From: Rhizobium sp. FKL33
GTDB lineage: Bacteria > Pseudomonadota > Alphaproteobacteria > Rhizobiales > Rhizobiaceae
DNA: 64,000 bases
Assembly: GCF_005222915.1 (NCBI RefSeq)
Contig: NZ_STFX01000018.1
Span: 62,001 to 126,000, forward strand
Reading direction: 5' to 3'
Part shown: piece by piece, positions 34,224 to 42,328 of the stretch
Numbering within the stretch: the stretch's first letter is position 1
Layout of the letters: each line of letters opens with the position of its first letter
Made by a program: the position numbers and the translations under genes
Notes under the pieces: generated by a model
Told to the model about the DNA's origin: nothing
What the model saw: only the letters and a program-made list of their open reading frames with translations
Databases searched by the model: none

Positions 34224-35441
34224 ATGACGTTATCACAGGAAGCAATTGACAAAAGACAGGATCCCCGTGGCTTGTCGAGGTTCGGCCCAATACTGTTTTC
34301 TTACGGTTTCAGGCCGTTCTTCCTCGGCGGCGCAAGTTGGGCATGCGTAAGCATGATCCTCTGGATCGCGTCTCTTTCCACAGACATCGGGATAGGCGGC
34401 GGCTATGGCGCGCGCGCGTGGCACGGGCATGAAATGCTGTTCGGCTTCGGTTCCGCCATTGTCGCAGGCTTTCTGCTGACCGCCACGCCGAACTGGACGG
34501 GCAGATTGCCGATTTCCGGGCCGCCATTGATGCTGCTGTTTCTTCTCTGGGCGGCGGGCCGGCTTGCCCTCTTGTTTCCGGATACGCTCGGAGTGGTCCC
34601 ATCAGCAATGATCGAAGCGGCCTTCTTGCCGGTTATGACCGTCGTCTGCGTTCGCGAGATCATCGCCGGCCGCAAATGGGCGGATCTCAAGGTCATGGCC
34701 GGGCTCGGAGCCTTGGCGCTCGCCAATCTCTGCTTTCACTATGAAGTCATTGCCGAGGGTGGTCCTGTTCATGCCGGAAGGCTGGGGGTCTCCGCCTATC
34801 TGATGATGATCATCGTGGTGGGCGGCCGCATGCTGCCGAGCTTCACCCGCAACTGGCTCGCCAAGGCGGGCAAGACAAGTTTCCCCACGCCCCATAATCG
34901 GTACGACGCGACGGCAATCCTCGCCTCGCTGCCGGCTCTGGCGCTCTGGATCATGCTGCCGGACGAGAGGATCACCGGCGCGGCGGCGCTCGCGGCAGCG
35001 GCGCTCCACGCGGCGAGGCTCATTCGCTGGAAGGGCTGGACGACCGGCCGGGAGCCGCTGGTGAGCGTGCTGCATCTTGCTTACGCCTTCATTCCGCTCG
35101 GTTTTCTTGCCATCGCCGCCACTGCTTTCGACGTTCTCGACCCCGTATCGAGCCTGCATGTCCTGACGGTGGGCAGCGTGGCGACGATGATGCTGGCGGT
35201 GATGACGCGCGCCACCCGCGGCCATACCGGCCGGGCGCTGACCGCCTCACGCATGACCTGCCTGAGCTATGCCGCCCTCTTCGTCTGCGCCTTCATTCGC
35301 CCGCTCGCCGGCCTGTTCCCGGATCAACTGTCGCTGATCTATGCGGCAGCGGGGATGCTGTGGGTCGGCGGTTTCGGCCTCTATCTATGGGAATATGGCC
35401 CGATGCTGGTCAACCGCCGCCGGCAGTCGATCGGCGATTGA
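34224..35441 (+). CDS. nnrS: NnrS family membrane protein
   Basis: A 405-residue integral membrane protein with about 12 hydrophobic segments. Family marks are FSYGFRPFFLGGASWA near the start, WHGHEMLFGFGSAIVAGFLLTATPNWTG, VVGGRMLPSFTRNWL and LHVLTVGSVATMMLAVMTRATRGHTGR. NnrS is a haem- and copper-containing protein of the NO regulon that relieves nitrosative stress. The ATG at 34224 follows AGGAG; the longer open frame upstream runs through the promoter boxes and was discarded. It is divergent from nirK and ends at a 17-bp terminator stem. Confidence 0.95.
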   Translation: MTLSQEAIDKRQDPRGLSRFGPILFSYGFRPFFLGGASWACVSMILWIASLSTDIGIGGGYGARAWHGHEMLFGFGSAIVAGFLLTATPNWTGRLPISGPPLMLLFLLWAAGRLALLFPDTLGVVPSAMIEAAFLPVMTVVCVREIIAGRKWADLKVMAGLGALALANLCFHYEVIAEGGPVHAGRLGVSAYLMMIIVVGGRMLPSFTRNWLAKAGKTSFPTPHNRYDATAILASLPALALWIMLPDERITGAAALAAAALHAARLIRWKGWTTGREPLVSVLHLAYAFIPLGFLAIAATAFDVLDPVSSLHVLTVGSVATMMLAVMTRATRGHTGRALTASRMTCLSYAALFVCAFIRPLAGLFPDQLSLIYAAAGMLWVGGFGLYLWEYGPMLVNRRRQSIGD

Positions 35442-35452
35442 TGGGAGACGAA

Positions 35453-35491
35453 AAAAGCCGGGAGGAACCGATCTGGTTCCTCCCGGCTTTT
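35453..35491. terminator. bidirectional terminator after nnrS
   Basis: A 17-bp perfect stem (35453-35469 with 35475-35491) begins with A residues and ends in TTTT, with a 5-base loop. It lies between the converging nnrS and MIP18-like genes and fits both. Confidence 0.9.
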
Positions 35492-35504
35492 CGTTTGTGC
35501 GGGA

Positions 35505-35786
35505 TCAGGCGCGCATGCGGTCCGGCGTCCAGGGCGGATCATAGGTCAGCTCCACCTCGACGGAAGCGGCCAGACCCGACGCCAGCGCCCTCTCCCGAAC
35601 CGCTTCGACCAGAAGACCCGCGGCGGGGCAGCCGCGCGTCGTCGTGGTCATGACGATGCGAAGGCCGCCCTTCGGCATAGCTTCGGCTCGATAGATCAAG
35701 CCTATGTCGATGACGCTCAGGCCGAGTTCTGGATCGATGACCTCGGCGAGCGCTGCGGCTATTTGAGGAACGAGATCGGCGGTCAT
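35505..35786 (-). CDS. MIP18/DUF59-family metal-sulphur cluster assembly-like protein
   Basis: A 93-residue single-domain protein of the MIP18 (PaaD-like, DUF59) family. It has DPELGLSVIDIGLIY and the cysteine-containing TTTTRGCPAAG. Members help deliver iron-sulphur clusters or load metal into oxygenases. The ATG overlaps the preceding DUF2249 stop (ATGA), so the two are translationally coupled. It is the last gene of a four-gene minus-strand unit placed between nnrS and hemN, whose promoter has NNR-type boxes. A role in maturing or repairing a metal centre during NO exposure is an inference. Confidence 0.85.
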   Translation of the reverse strand: MTADLVPQIAAALAEVIDPELGLSVIDIGLIYRAEAMPKGGLRIVMTTTTRGCPAAGLLVEAVRERALASGLAASVEVELTYDPPWTPDRMRA

Positions 35787-36295
35787 GTCGCCGTCTCCCC
35801 ACGCCGGATCATCACGCGGAAGGTCTCGCCGGTCTTGTCGTAGTTGCCGACCCACTGATGGCCGCGCTTGACCAGTTCGGGATAAAGCAAGATTGGCTCG
35901 CGGCCGAGGGCCGCAAACAGCACGGCCCCCGACGGCAACGTTTCCAGCGTCTGAAGAATGCGCAGCATCGGCTGCGGTGGATCGAGATCGGTGAGATCGA
36001 GCTCGATGAGGGCATCCGGCCAGGCGTCCGCGCCTTCGGCGTCATCAGAAACGCGCACGGCGATGGTTTCCGGCAGAAAGCGCACTTCGAAATCGCCATC
36101 CTCCAATTCGACCACTTCGTGACGGAAGCCCTTGCGCGCCATCACCGAAAATAGCGGCTGAGGCTTGAACGGCGCGATCAGCCTCAGCCCCTGATCGGGA
36201 CCGAGCGCATTGACGCTTGCCATGATCTCGGCGAAGGGCTCAACGCCCGCCTTGAGGATCGGCCTCACATCGAGGTCCTTGTACTCCACGGCCAT
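35783..36295 (-). CDS. tandem DUF2249-domain protein
   Basis: A 170-residue cytoplasmic protein with two DUF2249 (SirA/TusA-like fold) repeats. Repeat one begins DLDVRPILKAGVEP and contains GLRLIAPFKPQPLFSVMARKGF. Repeat two begins ELDLTDLDPPQPMLRI and contains FAALGREPILLYPELVKRG. DUF2249 proteins recur next to NO reductase and hemerythrin genes but have no agreed function. The ATG at 36295 has AAGGAG upstream. The long frame extending upstream overlaps the membrane protein gene and is spurious. It lies 11 bases after that gene. Confidence 0.85.
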   Translation of the reverse strand: MAVEYKDLDVRPILKAGVEPFAEIMASVNALGPDQGLRLIAPFKPQPLFSVMARKGFRHEVVELEDGDFEVRFLPETIAVRVSDDAEGADAWPDALIELDLTDLDPPQPMLRILQTLETLPSGAVLFAALGREPILLYPELVKRGHQWVGNYDKTGETFRVMIRRGETAT

Positions 36296-36306
36296 GATGA
36301 TCTCCT

Positions 36307-37653
36307 TCAATTCGGATTGGCGGTGACGAGTTGCGGGCGCACAGCGCCCGAGGGAAGCCGCAGGCGCTCGGGCGCGTAGCTCAGGCGCCGGGCGCGGATG
36401 AATTCCAGCCCAAGCCCCGCCACCGTCGCAAACTGCGCCCAGGCGGCGAGCCGGAACCAGAAATCGAGCCCCAAGAGCAGGCATAGACCGCCGGCGATGA
36501 CCGCGACATGATACAGCGCAAAGTACATCCGCGCCTTCGGCTCCCGGACCAGATCCTGCACGCGCGGCACGGCGCTGCGGCCCATCACCGGCCCATAGGC
36601 TTCGAGCCAGGTGAGAAACGGCACGATCTTGTAGAGTTGCGCGAGGCCGAGGCCGGAAAGCCAACCCATGGCCAGACAATAGACGCCGGTTTCGAGAAGC
36701 GGCCCAGACGCCGCAACGGTTTGCGACAGAAAGATAAGCACGAGACCGGTCGGCAGATGCAGCACGGAGACCAGGCCTGCAGACGTGTTGAGCTCCAGCG
36801 CCTTGCGGCGGCGGGCGAGAAACATGGCGACGAGATCGGCCAGATAGCAGACAATTGAGAGCGCGAAGAAGGCGCTGGCGGGCCAAAATGCGACGTCGCG
36901 AAACTCCGGGAGAACCCAAGCCGTCATCGCCCCCGCCCAAAGTGATATAAGACCGGTAAAAGCCGCAACCCCGAGCCAGCGTCCGAAGCGGCTCTTTTCC
37001 GGGGCCAGCATGAACATAGAAAACAGACGGTAGCTCACACCGATGGCGGTGAGCGTCATCCAGCCCACAAGGCCCGAAAAAGCGTGAGCGGGAAGGCCAT
37101 GGGCAAGAAGATCGCCCGCCCAATCGGGCATGACCACGCCGGCGAGTAGACAGGAAAATGCGAGGCCGAGGCCGGCCGTGACGGCAAGCGCCAAGAGGCC
37201 GAGCAGCACCAAAAACCCCGGCGGATCATGCTGCTTTCGCGCCATTAGCGTGGCCGCGATCGACAGAACATGGACGCCAAATCCGATGAGGAGCAGAATG
37301 CCGCCGATCGGTAGAACGACAATGTCGAATTCGAGCCGACCGCCAAGGGACAGAAAACCCAAAAGCAGCAGAAGCAGCCCGAAAGAAAGCGCTACGAGCG
37401 CAGGCGCGGCAATCCCGGGCAATCGCGGCGAGGCGGCCGCCAACACTGGCGCAAATTGCAGGAGCGCGCCCAGAAACAGCAATCCCAGCCAGCCGATCGC
37501 GATGAGATGCACAAGAACAAGCGTGTCCGGAGCCCCCGCATCGGCGGACGGAAAGCCGAAGCCGAATCCCATCAGCGCAAGCCCTGACAACAGGCAGGCG
37601 AGAGCGACGGCGAAATAGCTCATGGTCCAGCGTGACAAGGGAGCTCCCGGCAT
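36307..37653 (-). CDS. polytopic membrane protein of the denitrification region (haem-copper-oxidase subunit I-like)
   Basis: A 448-residue protein with about 12 hydrophobic segments. Histidines placed inside or at the edges of predicted helices (LVLVHLIAIGWLGLLFLGALLQ, LPAHAFSGLVGWMTLTAIGVSYRLF, VSVLHLPTGL) recall cytochrome oxidase subunit I-like and NnrS-like proteins. The full set of haem and copper ligands of an oxidase cannot be confirmed by eye. It is in one unit with DUF2249 and MIP18-like proteins behind NNR-type boxes. It may be a haem-binding NO sensor, scavenger or quinol-linked protein; the function is unknown. Confidence 0.75.
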   Translation of the reverse strand: MPGAPLSRWTMSYFAVALACLLSGLALMGFGFGFPSADAGAPDTLVLVHLIAIGWLGLLFLGALLQFAPVLAAASPRLPGIAAPALVALSFGLLLLLLGFLSLGGRLEFDIVVLPIGGILLLIGFGVHVLSIAATLMARKQHDPPGFLVLLGLLALAVTAGLGLAFSCLLAGVVMPDWAGDLLAHGLPAHAFSGLVGWMTLTAIGVSYRLFSMFMLAPEKSRFGRWLGVAAFTGLISLWAGAMTAWVLPEFRDVAFWPASAFFALSIVCYLADLVAMFLARRRKALELNTSAGLVSVLHLPTGLVLIFLSQTVAASGPLLETGVYCLAMGWLSGLGLAQLYKIVPFLTWLEAYGPVMGRSAVPRVQDLVREPKARMYFALYHVAVIAGGLCLLLGLDFWFRLAAWAQFATVAGLGLEFIRARRLSYAPERLRLPSGAVRPQLVTANPN

Positions 37654-37662
37654 GATCGGTCC

Positions 37663-37932
37663 TCAGTGACCGCCGCAGCAGCAGTCGCAGCCGCCGCCTT
37701 CGGCGCGGGTGATCAGCACTTTCCAGACGTCGGGACCCCGCTCGACATAATCCCAGCCGAATTCGTCGGGAAAGCGGGTCATGATCTGGTGATGCAGCGG
37801 CCGCGGATCGTGGTCGCTGGTCACCTGCATCGCCCGGCCCGGTTCGAGCTGGGCGAGCATGCCGAAGATGGAGGGATGGCGTTGGCTGGGCGGGATCACC
37901 CGCACATCGATTTCTGGAATGGCGCTCGACAT
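37663..37932 (-). CDS. DUF2249 protein with cysteine-rich metal-binding-like tail
   Basis: An 89-residue protein with one DUF2249 domain (EIDVRVIPPSQRHPSIFGMLAQLEPG, the HDPRPLHHQI stretch and WDYVERGPDVWKVLI) and a striking tail GGGCDCCCGGH. The tail's four cysteines and the final histidine could hold a metal or be a nitrosation target. It is the first gene of the four-gene unit, 9 bases from the membrane protein gene. Two TTG-N8-CAA boxes lie 81 and 120 bases upstream, in the region shared with hemN. Fold assignment is good; role unknown. Confidence 0.85.
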   Translation of the reverse strand: MSSAIPEIDVRVIPPSQRHPSIFGMLAQLEPGRAMQVTSDHDPRPLHHQIMTRFPDEFGWDYVERGPDVWKVLITRAEGGGCDCCCGGH

Positions 37933-38013
37933 ATCGTCTCCGGTTCAATGTTGCTGTCGCGCCGGGTCTTTCGCCCGGCAAGCATTGGATAGACGGACGC
38001 CGCCTTGCGCACC

Positions 38014-38027
38014 TTGTTCCGGAACAA
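38014..38027. promoter_or_regulatory. NNR/FNR-type box, perfect palindrome
   Basis: TTGTTCCGGAACAA is a 14-bp perfect palindrome of the TTG-N8-CAA type, 81 bases before the DUF2249 gene and 94 bases before hemN. It is a good candidate for the DUF2249 unit. Confidence 0.75.
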
Positions 38028-38052
38028 ACTGCTTGCATTTCGTCAGGCCGGC

Positions 38053-38066
38053 TTGCGCTGGGGCAA
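38053..38066. promoter_or_regulatory. NNR/FNR-type box before hemN
   Basis: TTGCGCTGGGGCAA (TTG-N8-CAA) lies 55 bases before the hemN start, 39 bases centre to centre from the neighbouring palindrome. Confidence 0.7.
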
Positions 38067-38121
38067 AGAAGGGACGGCGCGAAACGCTTACGCCTCGGAC
38101 AGCAAAATCAGAGGAAACGCC

Positions 38122-39471
38122 ATGTCCGACGCCGTCATCGCCCGTTATGGAGAAGCGCGCCTGCCGCGCTACACCAGCTATCCCACGGCGCCCAAATTCG
38201 CCGATACGATCGGTCCGGCGGACTATGCCGAATGGCTGAAGGGCGCGAGGGGAGGCCAGACATCGCTCTATCTGCACATCCCTTTCTGTCGGTCGATGTG
38301 CTGGTATTGCGGCTGCCACACCACGATCACCGAGCGCGACCAGCCGATCGTCGATTATCTCGATGCTCTGACGCGGGAAATCGACATGGTCTCCCGGCTG
38401 ACAGAGGGCGATCTCGATGTCCGCGAGATCCATTTCGGCGGCGGCACGCCCACCATCATCAAGCCCGAAGAATTTCTCGGCCTGATGGCGCGGTTGCGCG
38501 GCAGCTTTGGCGTTCACAGCCGCGCCAATGTGTCGGTGGAGATCGATCCGCGCCGGCTAACCCCAGAGATGACGCAAGCTTTAGGGGAAGCCGGCGTCAC
38601 CCGTGCGAGCCTGGGCGTGCAGAGCTTCGACCCCCGCGTCCAGAAAGCCATCAACCGCATTCAGTCGGAGGAGGAAACGGCGCTGGCGACCGAGGGTTTG
38701 AGGGCAAATGGAATCGGAAGCATCAATTTCGACCTGATCTATGGCCTGCCGCACCAGGCCATCCGCTCCTGCGAGGAAACCGCCCGCGCCTGCGTGGCGA
38801 TGCGGCCAGAACGACTCGCCGTGTTCGGCTATGCGCATGTGCCGAGCTTCAAGAAACACCAGCGTCTCATCGATGAAGCTGCGCTCCCCGACGCCGCCGC
38901 CCGCCATCAACAGGCCGAAGCCATCGCCGAGACGCTCGAAGCCGGCGGCTATCGTCGCATCGGCCTCGACCATTTCGCCCTCCCCGAAGACGATTTGGCG
39001 AAAGCAGCCGACGCCGGCCTGCTGCGCCGCAATTTCCAGGGTTATACGACGGACAGCTGCGACGCTCTGATCGGCTTCGGCGCTTCATCCATCGGTCGGC
39101 TCGCCGAGGGATATGTGCAAAACGCAACGCCGCCGGGCGTCTATGCCCGCGAAGTCGTGGCCGGTCGTCTTCCCACGGCGAAAGGCTATCGTCTCACCGC
39201 CGAAGACCGGCTGCGGGCGCATGTGATCGAGCGGCTGATGTGCGATTTCGCTGCTGATGTCGCATCAATCTCCGCCTCTCACGGTTTTGAGCGCGATATG
39301 CTGTTGCGCGGCAATGCCGCGCTGCATTCTCTCGCCGAGGATGGGATCGCAACGATTGCCGATGGCGTCGTTCGGGTCGATCCGTCCAGGCGGTTTCTGA
39401 TCCGCGCCGTGGCGGCCGCCTTCGACGCCTATCTCAATGATCTCGGGCGCACCTTCAGCAAAGCGGCGTAA
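38122..39471 (+). CDS. hemN: oxygen-independent coproporphyrinogen III oxidase
   Basis: A 449-residue radical-SAM enzyme. The cluster-binding CxxxCxxC is C56, C60 and C63 (FCRSMCWYCGC), the form with an extra cysteine typical of HemN. HFGGGTPT is the SAM-binding glycine motif, followed by SVEIDPRR, SLGVQSFDP and the HemN C-terminal domain. It decarboxylates coproporphyrinogen III to protoporphyrinogen IX without oxygen, supporting haem supply for NO reductase. GAGGAAACGCC precedes ATG. The longer frame upstream covers the promoter boxes. A strong terminator follows. Confidence 0.95.
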   Translation: MSDAVIARYGEARLPRYTSYPTAPKFADTIGPADYAEWLKGARGGQTSLYLHIPFCRSMCWYCGCHTTITERDQPIVDYLDALTREIDMVSRLTEGDLDVREIHFGGGTPTIIKPEEFLGLMARLRGSFGVHSRANVSVEIDPRRLTPEMTQALGEAGVTRASLGVQSFDPRVQKAINRIQSEEETALATEGLRANGIGSINFDLIYGLPHQAIRSCEETARACVAMRPERLAVFGYAHVPSFKKHQRLIDEAALPDAAARHQQAEAIAETLEAGGYRRIGLDHFALPEDDLAKAADAGLLRRNFQGYTTDSCDALIGFGASSIGRLAEGYVQNATPPGVYAREVVAGRLPTAKGYRLTAEDRLRAHVIERLMCDFAADVASISASHGFERDMLLRGNAALHSLAEDGIATIADGVVRVDPSRRFLIRAVAAAFDAYLNDLGRTFSKAA

Positions 39472-39498
39472 AGCAGCAAGAACATTACCCACGCGCAT

Positions 39499-39549
39499 AA
39501 AAAGACCCGGCCGAGACCAGCTCCGCCGGGTCTTTTTTTAGTCGTCTTG
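39499..39549. terminator. bidirectional terminator between hemN and norD
   Basis: A 13-bp stem (39499-39511 with 39535-39547) bordered by A5 on the left and T7 on the right lies between the converging hemN and norD stops and fits both directions. Confidence 0.9.
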
Positions 39550-39553
39550 TCGG

Positions 39554-41449
39554 TCAGCGGGTCAGGCCGCGATAGATCGCGGGCAGCGCCCTGGGCAGTT
39601 TGCCGATATCGCCCACGACGGTGAAACCGTGACGGCCGAACATGACGGGCAGATAGGATTGCGCCTCTTTATCGACAGTGACGGCGAAGACGGCCGCGCC
39701 GCTTCGGCGCGCCTCCGCCACCGCCTTGCGCGAGTCCTCCAGCGCGAAACGGCCTTCATAATGATCGATGTCGTTGGGCTTGCCGTCTGTCAGCACCAGC
39801 AGCAGCTTGCGGCGGTTGGCTTGCTTTGACAGTTCCGCCGCCGCATGCCGGATCGCCGCGCCCATACGGGTGTAATAGCCGGGCTTGAGACCTGCGATGC
39901 GGCGCTCGATCCGGTCACTCATCGGCTCGCCGAAGGCCTTCACCGTTTCGATCCGCACCCAGGCGCGCCGCCGCGAGGTGAAGGTCAGGACGGAATGGTT
40001 GACCCCGCAGGCCGACAAGCCATGGGTCAGCACGGCGAGCGCTTCTTTCTCGACGTCCAGCACGCGATGATCGTCATGCCAGGCATCAGTGGAGAGAGAC
40101 ACATCAACGAGAATACTCACAGCCAGATCCTGGCCTTGCGGCCGCGACAGAAGATGAATGCGGTCGCTGCCCTCGCCGCCTGCGACTAGGTCCGTCTGCC
40201 GGCGCACCAGCGCGTCGAGATCGAGTTCCTCCCCATCAAGCTGCGCCTTGAGCGCCTCATTTTTAGGCCGCAACAATTCGAACTGCCGCCGCACCTTGCG
40301 GATATGTGCGCGCGTCTCCTCGGTGGACGTCAGACTCGCCTCCGCCTCGCCCGGAACAGTGGTGACGACGCGGCAGTAAGCGGGCATATAGGCGCCGGTC
40401 CGGTAGTTCCACTCTGGATAGCTGATCTCCGCCTCGATAGCCGAGGGATCGACCGCTTCGGGCGGCAGGTCGAGATCGAAGCGGAATTTCGAGGACGGCC
40501 GTTCCTTGCGCCGGCCCAGCGTGATTTCATCAAGGTCCCGCGCGGCCTCGCGATCGGCCTCGTCATTGTCGTCGGTGGGACGGTCGACATTGACCATCTC
40601 CGCCATCGCCAGGATCTTCTCGAAACGGTTGAGGATGAAGGGCGAGCGGTCGCTGGCGCCGCGCTCTGTTTCGCGATCGGCGCGGTAGCGGCCGGCGGAG
40701 CCCAGTCCGTCACCGGTGGTCGCCGCATCATCCTCGGCCTCGACGCCCTTCGGAACTTCGGCGCGCGGCTCGTAGCGCGGCCAGAGCGGGATGGGCATCA
40801 GGGGCTGGTAGCCTGCCGGCGCGCTGCGTGGAAAGATCGACGGCGGACAATCGATCGGCAGACCGGCGCCGGCCTTGAGCATGGCGAGCGCCTCGTTCTC
40901 CACCAATTGCTCCACCGGCGGAAGCGCGCCGCGCCGGCGACCAGCAAGCACGCCGCGGCAGAGCGCGGCATAACGCGACGCCAGTCCCGGAAAGGCCTGT
41001 AGCGTCCGCCGCGTCGCGCGCTTGGCCGCGTCCAGCGCGGCGACATCCGCGTTGAGCGCGTCTTCCGCATCGGTGGAGGTCAGCTCCATCTGCGCCATAT
41101 AGGCCGCGAGCCAGATATAGAGGTCGCGATTGAGCACTGCTTCAGGGAACAGGTCGATCACGGGCGGTAGCTGCACAGCGCCGCGATCGCGCGCCGCGGG
41201 AGCAGTCTTTTCCTCTCCCAACCCCACCAATTGCCGAAGCCGCAGCCGATGGCCGCTGGCTCTTGCATGGGCGGGGCCGAGCTGGGCGGCGATATCGCCG
41301 CCGAAGCCGCGAAAGCAGGTCGCCAGCACCGGCTTGACGTCATCGAAGCTTATGGCGGCCTGCGGATAGCGCGGCATGCTGGAGGTGGATCCGACCAGTC
41401 GGTGCCAGGCCTTGCCGACGCTCTCCTCGAGTTCCAGGAATTCGAACAT
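39554..41449 (-). CDS. norD: NorD, von Willebrand factor A-domain NO reductase activation protein
   Basis: A 631-residue protein with a helical N-terminal part, an acidic linker, and a C-terminal VWA domain (about residues 430-631). The MIDAS motif is DVSLST, with later LLVLTDGKPNDIDHYEG. NorD works with the AAA+ ATPase NorQ to activate the NorCB complex, probably by inserting its non-haem iron (FeB). It follows norQ by seven bases and ends the norCBQD unit, just before the terminator shared with hemN. Confidence 0.95.
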   Translation of the reverse strand: MFEFLELEESVGKAWHRLVGSTSSMPRYPQAAISFDDVKPVLATCFRGFGGDIAAQLGPAHARASGHRLRLRQLVGLGEEKTAPAARDRGAVQLPPVIDLFPEAVLNRDLYIWLAAYMAQMELTSTDAEDALNADVAALDAAKRATRRTLQAFPGLASRYAALCRGVLAGRRRGALPPVEQLVENEALAMLKAGAGLPIDCPPSIFPRSAPAGYQPLMPIPLWPRYEPRAEVPKGVEAEDDAATTGDGLGSAGRYRADRETERGASDRSPFILNRFEKILAMAEMVNVDRPTDDNDEADREAARDLDEITLGRRKERPSSKFRFDLDLPPEAVDPSAIEAEISYPEWNYRTGAYMPAYCRVVTTVPGEAEASLTSTEETRAHIRKVRRQFELLRPKNEALKAQLDGEELDLDALVRRQTDLVAGGEGSDRIHLLSRPQGQDLAVSILVDVSLSTDAWHDDHRVLDVEKEALAVLTHGLSACGVNHSVLTFTSRRRAWVRIETVKAFGEPMSDRIERRIAGLKPGYYTRMGAAIRHAAAELSKQANRRKLLLVLTDGKPNDIDHYEGRFALEDSRKAVAEARRSGAAVFAVTVDKEAQSYLPVMFGRHGFTVVGDIGKLPRALPAIYRGLTR

Positions 41450-41456
41450 GGCGGCC

Positions 41457-42269
41457 TCAGGCGATGATGGCGGCGGCGACTTCGGTCAGTGCGGCCTTGA
41501 CGTCGGCGTCGTCGCTCAGGGGCTCGATGATGGCGGCGCGGATCGCATCCTTCCGGTCCATGCCGCTGTCGATGAGGGCGGCGCAATAGACGAGCAGCCG
41601 GGTCGACACCCCCTCCTCGATGTCTGCGCCCTTCAACTTGCGCAGCCTGCTCGCCAGCTCCACCAGGGGCGCAACACGGGCTTCGTCTAGCCCGCTTTCG
41701 ATCGCGACGACGGCGATCTCCTGCTTCTTGGGCAGGAAGTCGAACTCAATCGACACAAAACGCTGCTTGGTCGAGGGTTTCAACGCCTTCAGCATGGTCT
41801 GGTAGCCGGGATTGTAGGACACGACCAGCATAAAGCCCGCTGGCGCGGCGAGCGTTTCGCCGGTCCGTTCGAGCGGCAGAATGCGGCGGTCGTCGGTCAA
41901 GGGATGCAGCACCACGGCGACATCCTTGCGCGCTTCGACGATCTCGTCGAGATAGCAGATCCCGCCGTCGCGCACGGCGCGGGTCAGGGGCCCGTCGACC
42001 CAGACTGTATCGCCGCCCTTGAGCAGATAACGGCCGGTCAGATCGGCGGCGGCGAGATCGTCGTGGCAGGACACGGTGGAGAGTGGAAGTCCCAGCCGCG
42101 CCGCCATATGGCTCACGAACCGGGTCTTGCCGCAGCCGGTCGGTCCCTTGAGGAGCAGCGGCAATTGACGGGTCCAGGCGGCTTCGAAGAGTTCGCATTC
42201 GCGGCCGCTCGGGATGTAGGGTGGAATATCGATGGCTGCGCGTTCGCGCGCGGTGGAGAGCATATTCAT
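41457..42269 (-). CDS. norQ: NorQ, MoxR/CbbQ-type AAA+ ATPase
   Basis: A 270-residue AAA+ ATPase of the CbbQ/NorQ/GpvN family. Walker A is GPTGCGKT (about residues 42-49), Walker B is GGICYLDEI, followed by a sensor region in MLVVSYNPGYQ. It remodels NO reductase together with NorD. The ATG at 42269 has GGAG with eight bases spacing. An in-frame extension into the norB end was rejected. It begins 60 bases after norB. Confidence 0.95.
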   Translation of the reverse strand: MNMLSTARERAAIDIPPYIPSGRECELFEAAWTRQLPLLLKGPTGCGKTRFVSHMAARLGLPLSTVSCHDDLAAADLTGRYLLKGGDTVWVDGPLTRAVRDGGICYLDEIVEARKDVAVVLHPLTDDRRILPLERTGETLAAPAGFMLVVSYNPGYQTMLKALKPSTKQRFVSIEFDFLPKKQEIAVVAIESGLDEARVAPLVELASRLRKLKGADIEEGVSTRLLVYCAALIDSGMDRKDAIRAAIIEPLSDDADVKAALTEVAAAIIA

Positions 42270-42328
42270 GACGTCACTCCGAGAAGGGGAAAGAAGACGG
42301 CCCCGCCCGAGGCGAAACCGAAGGGAGA

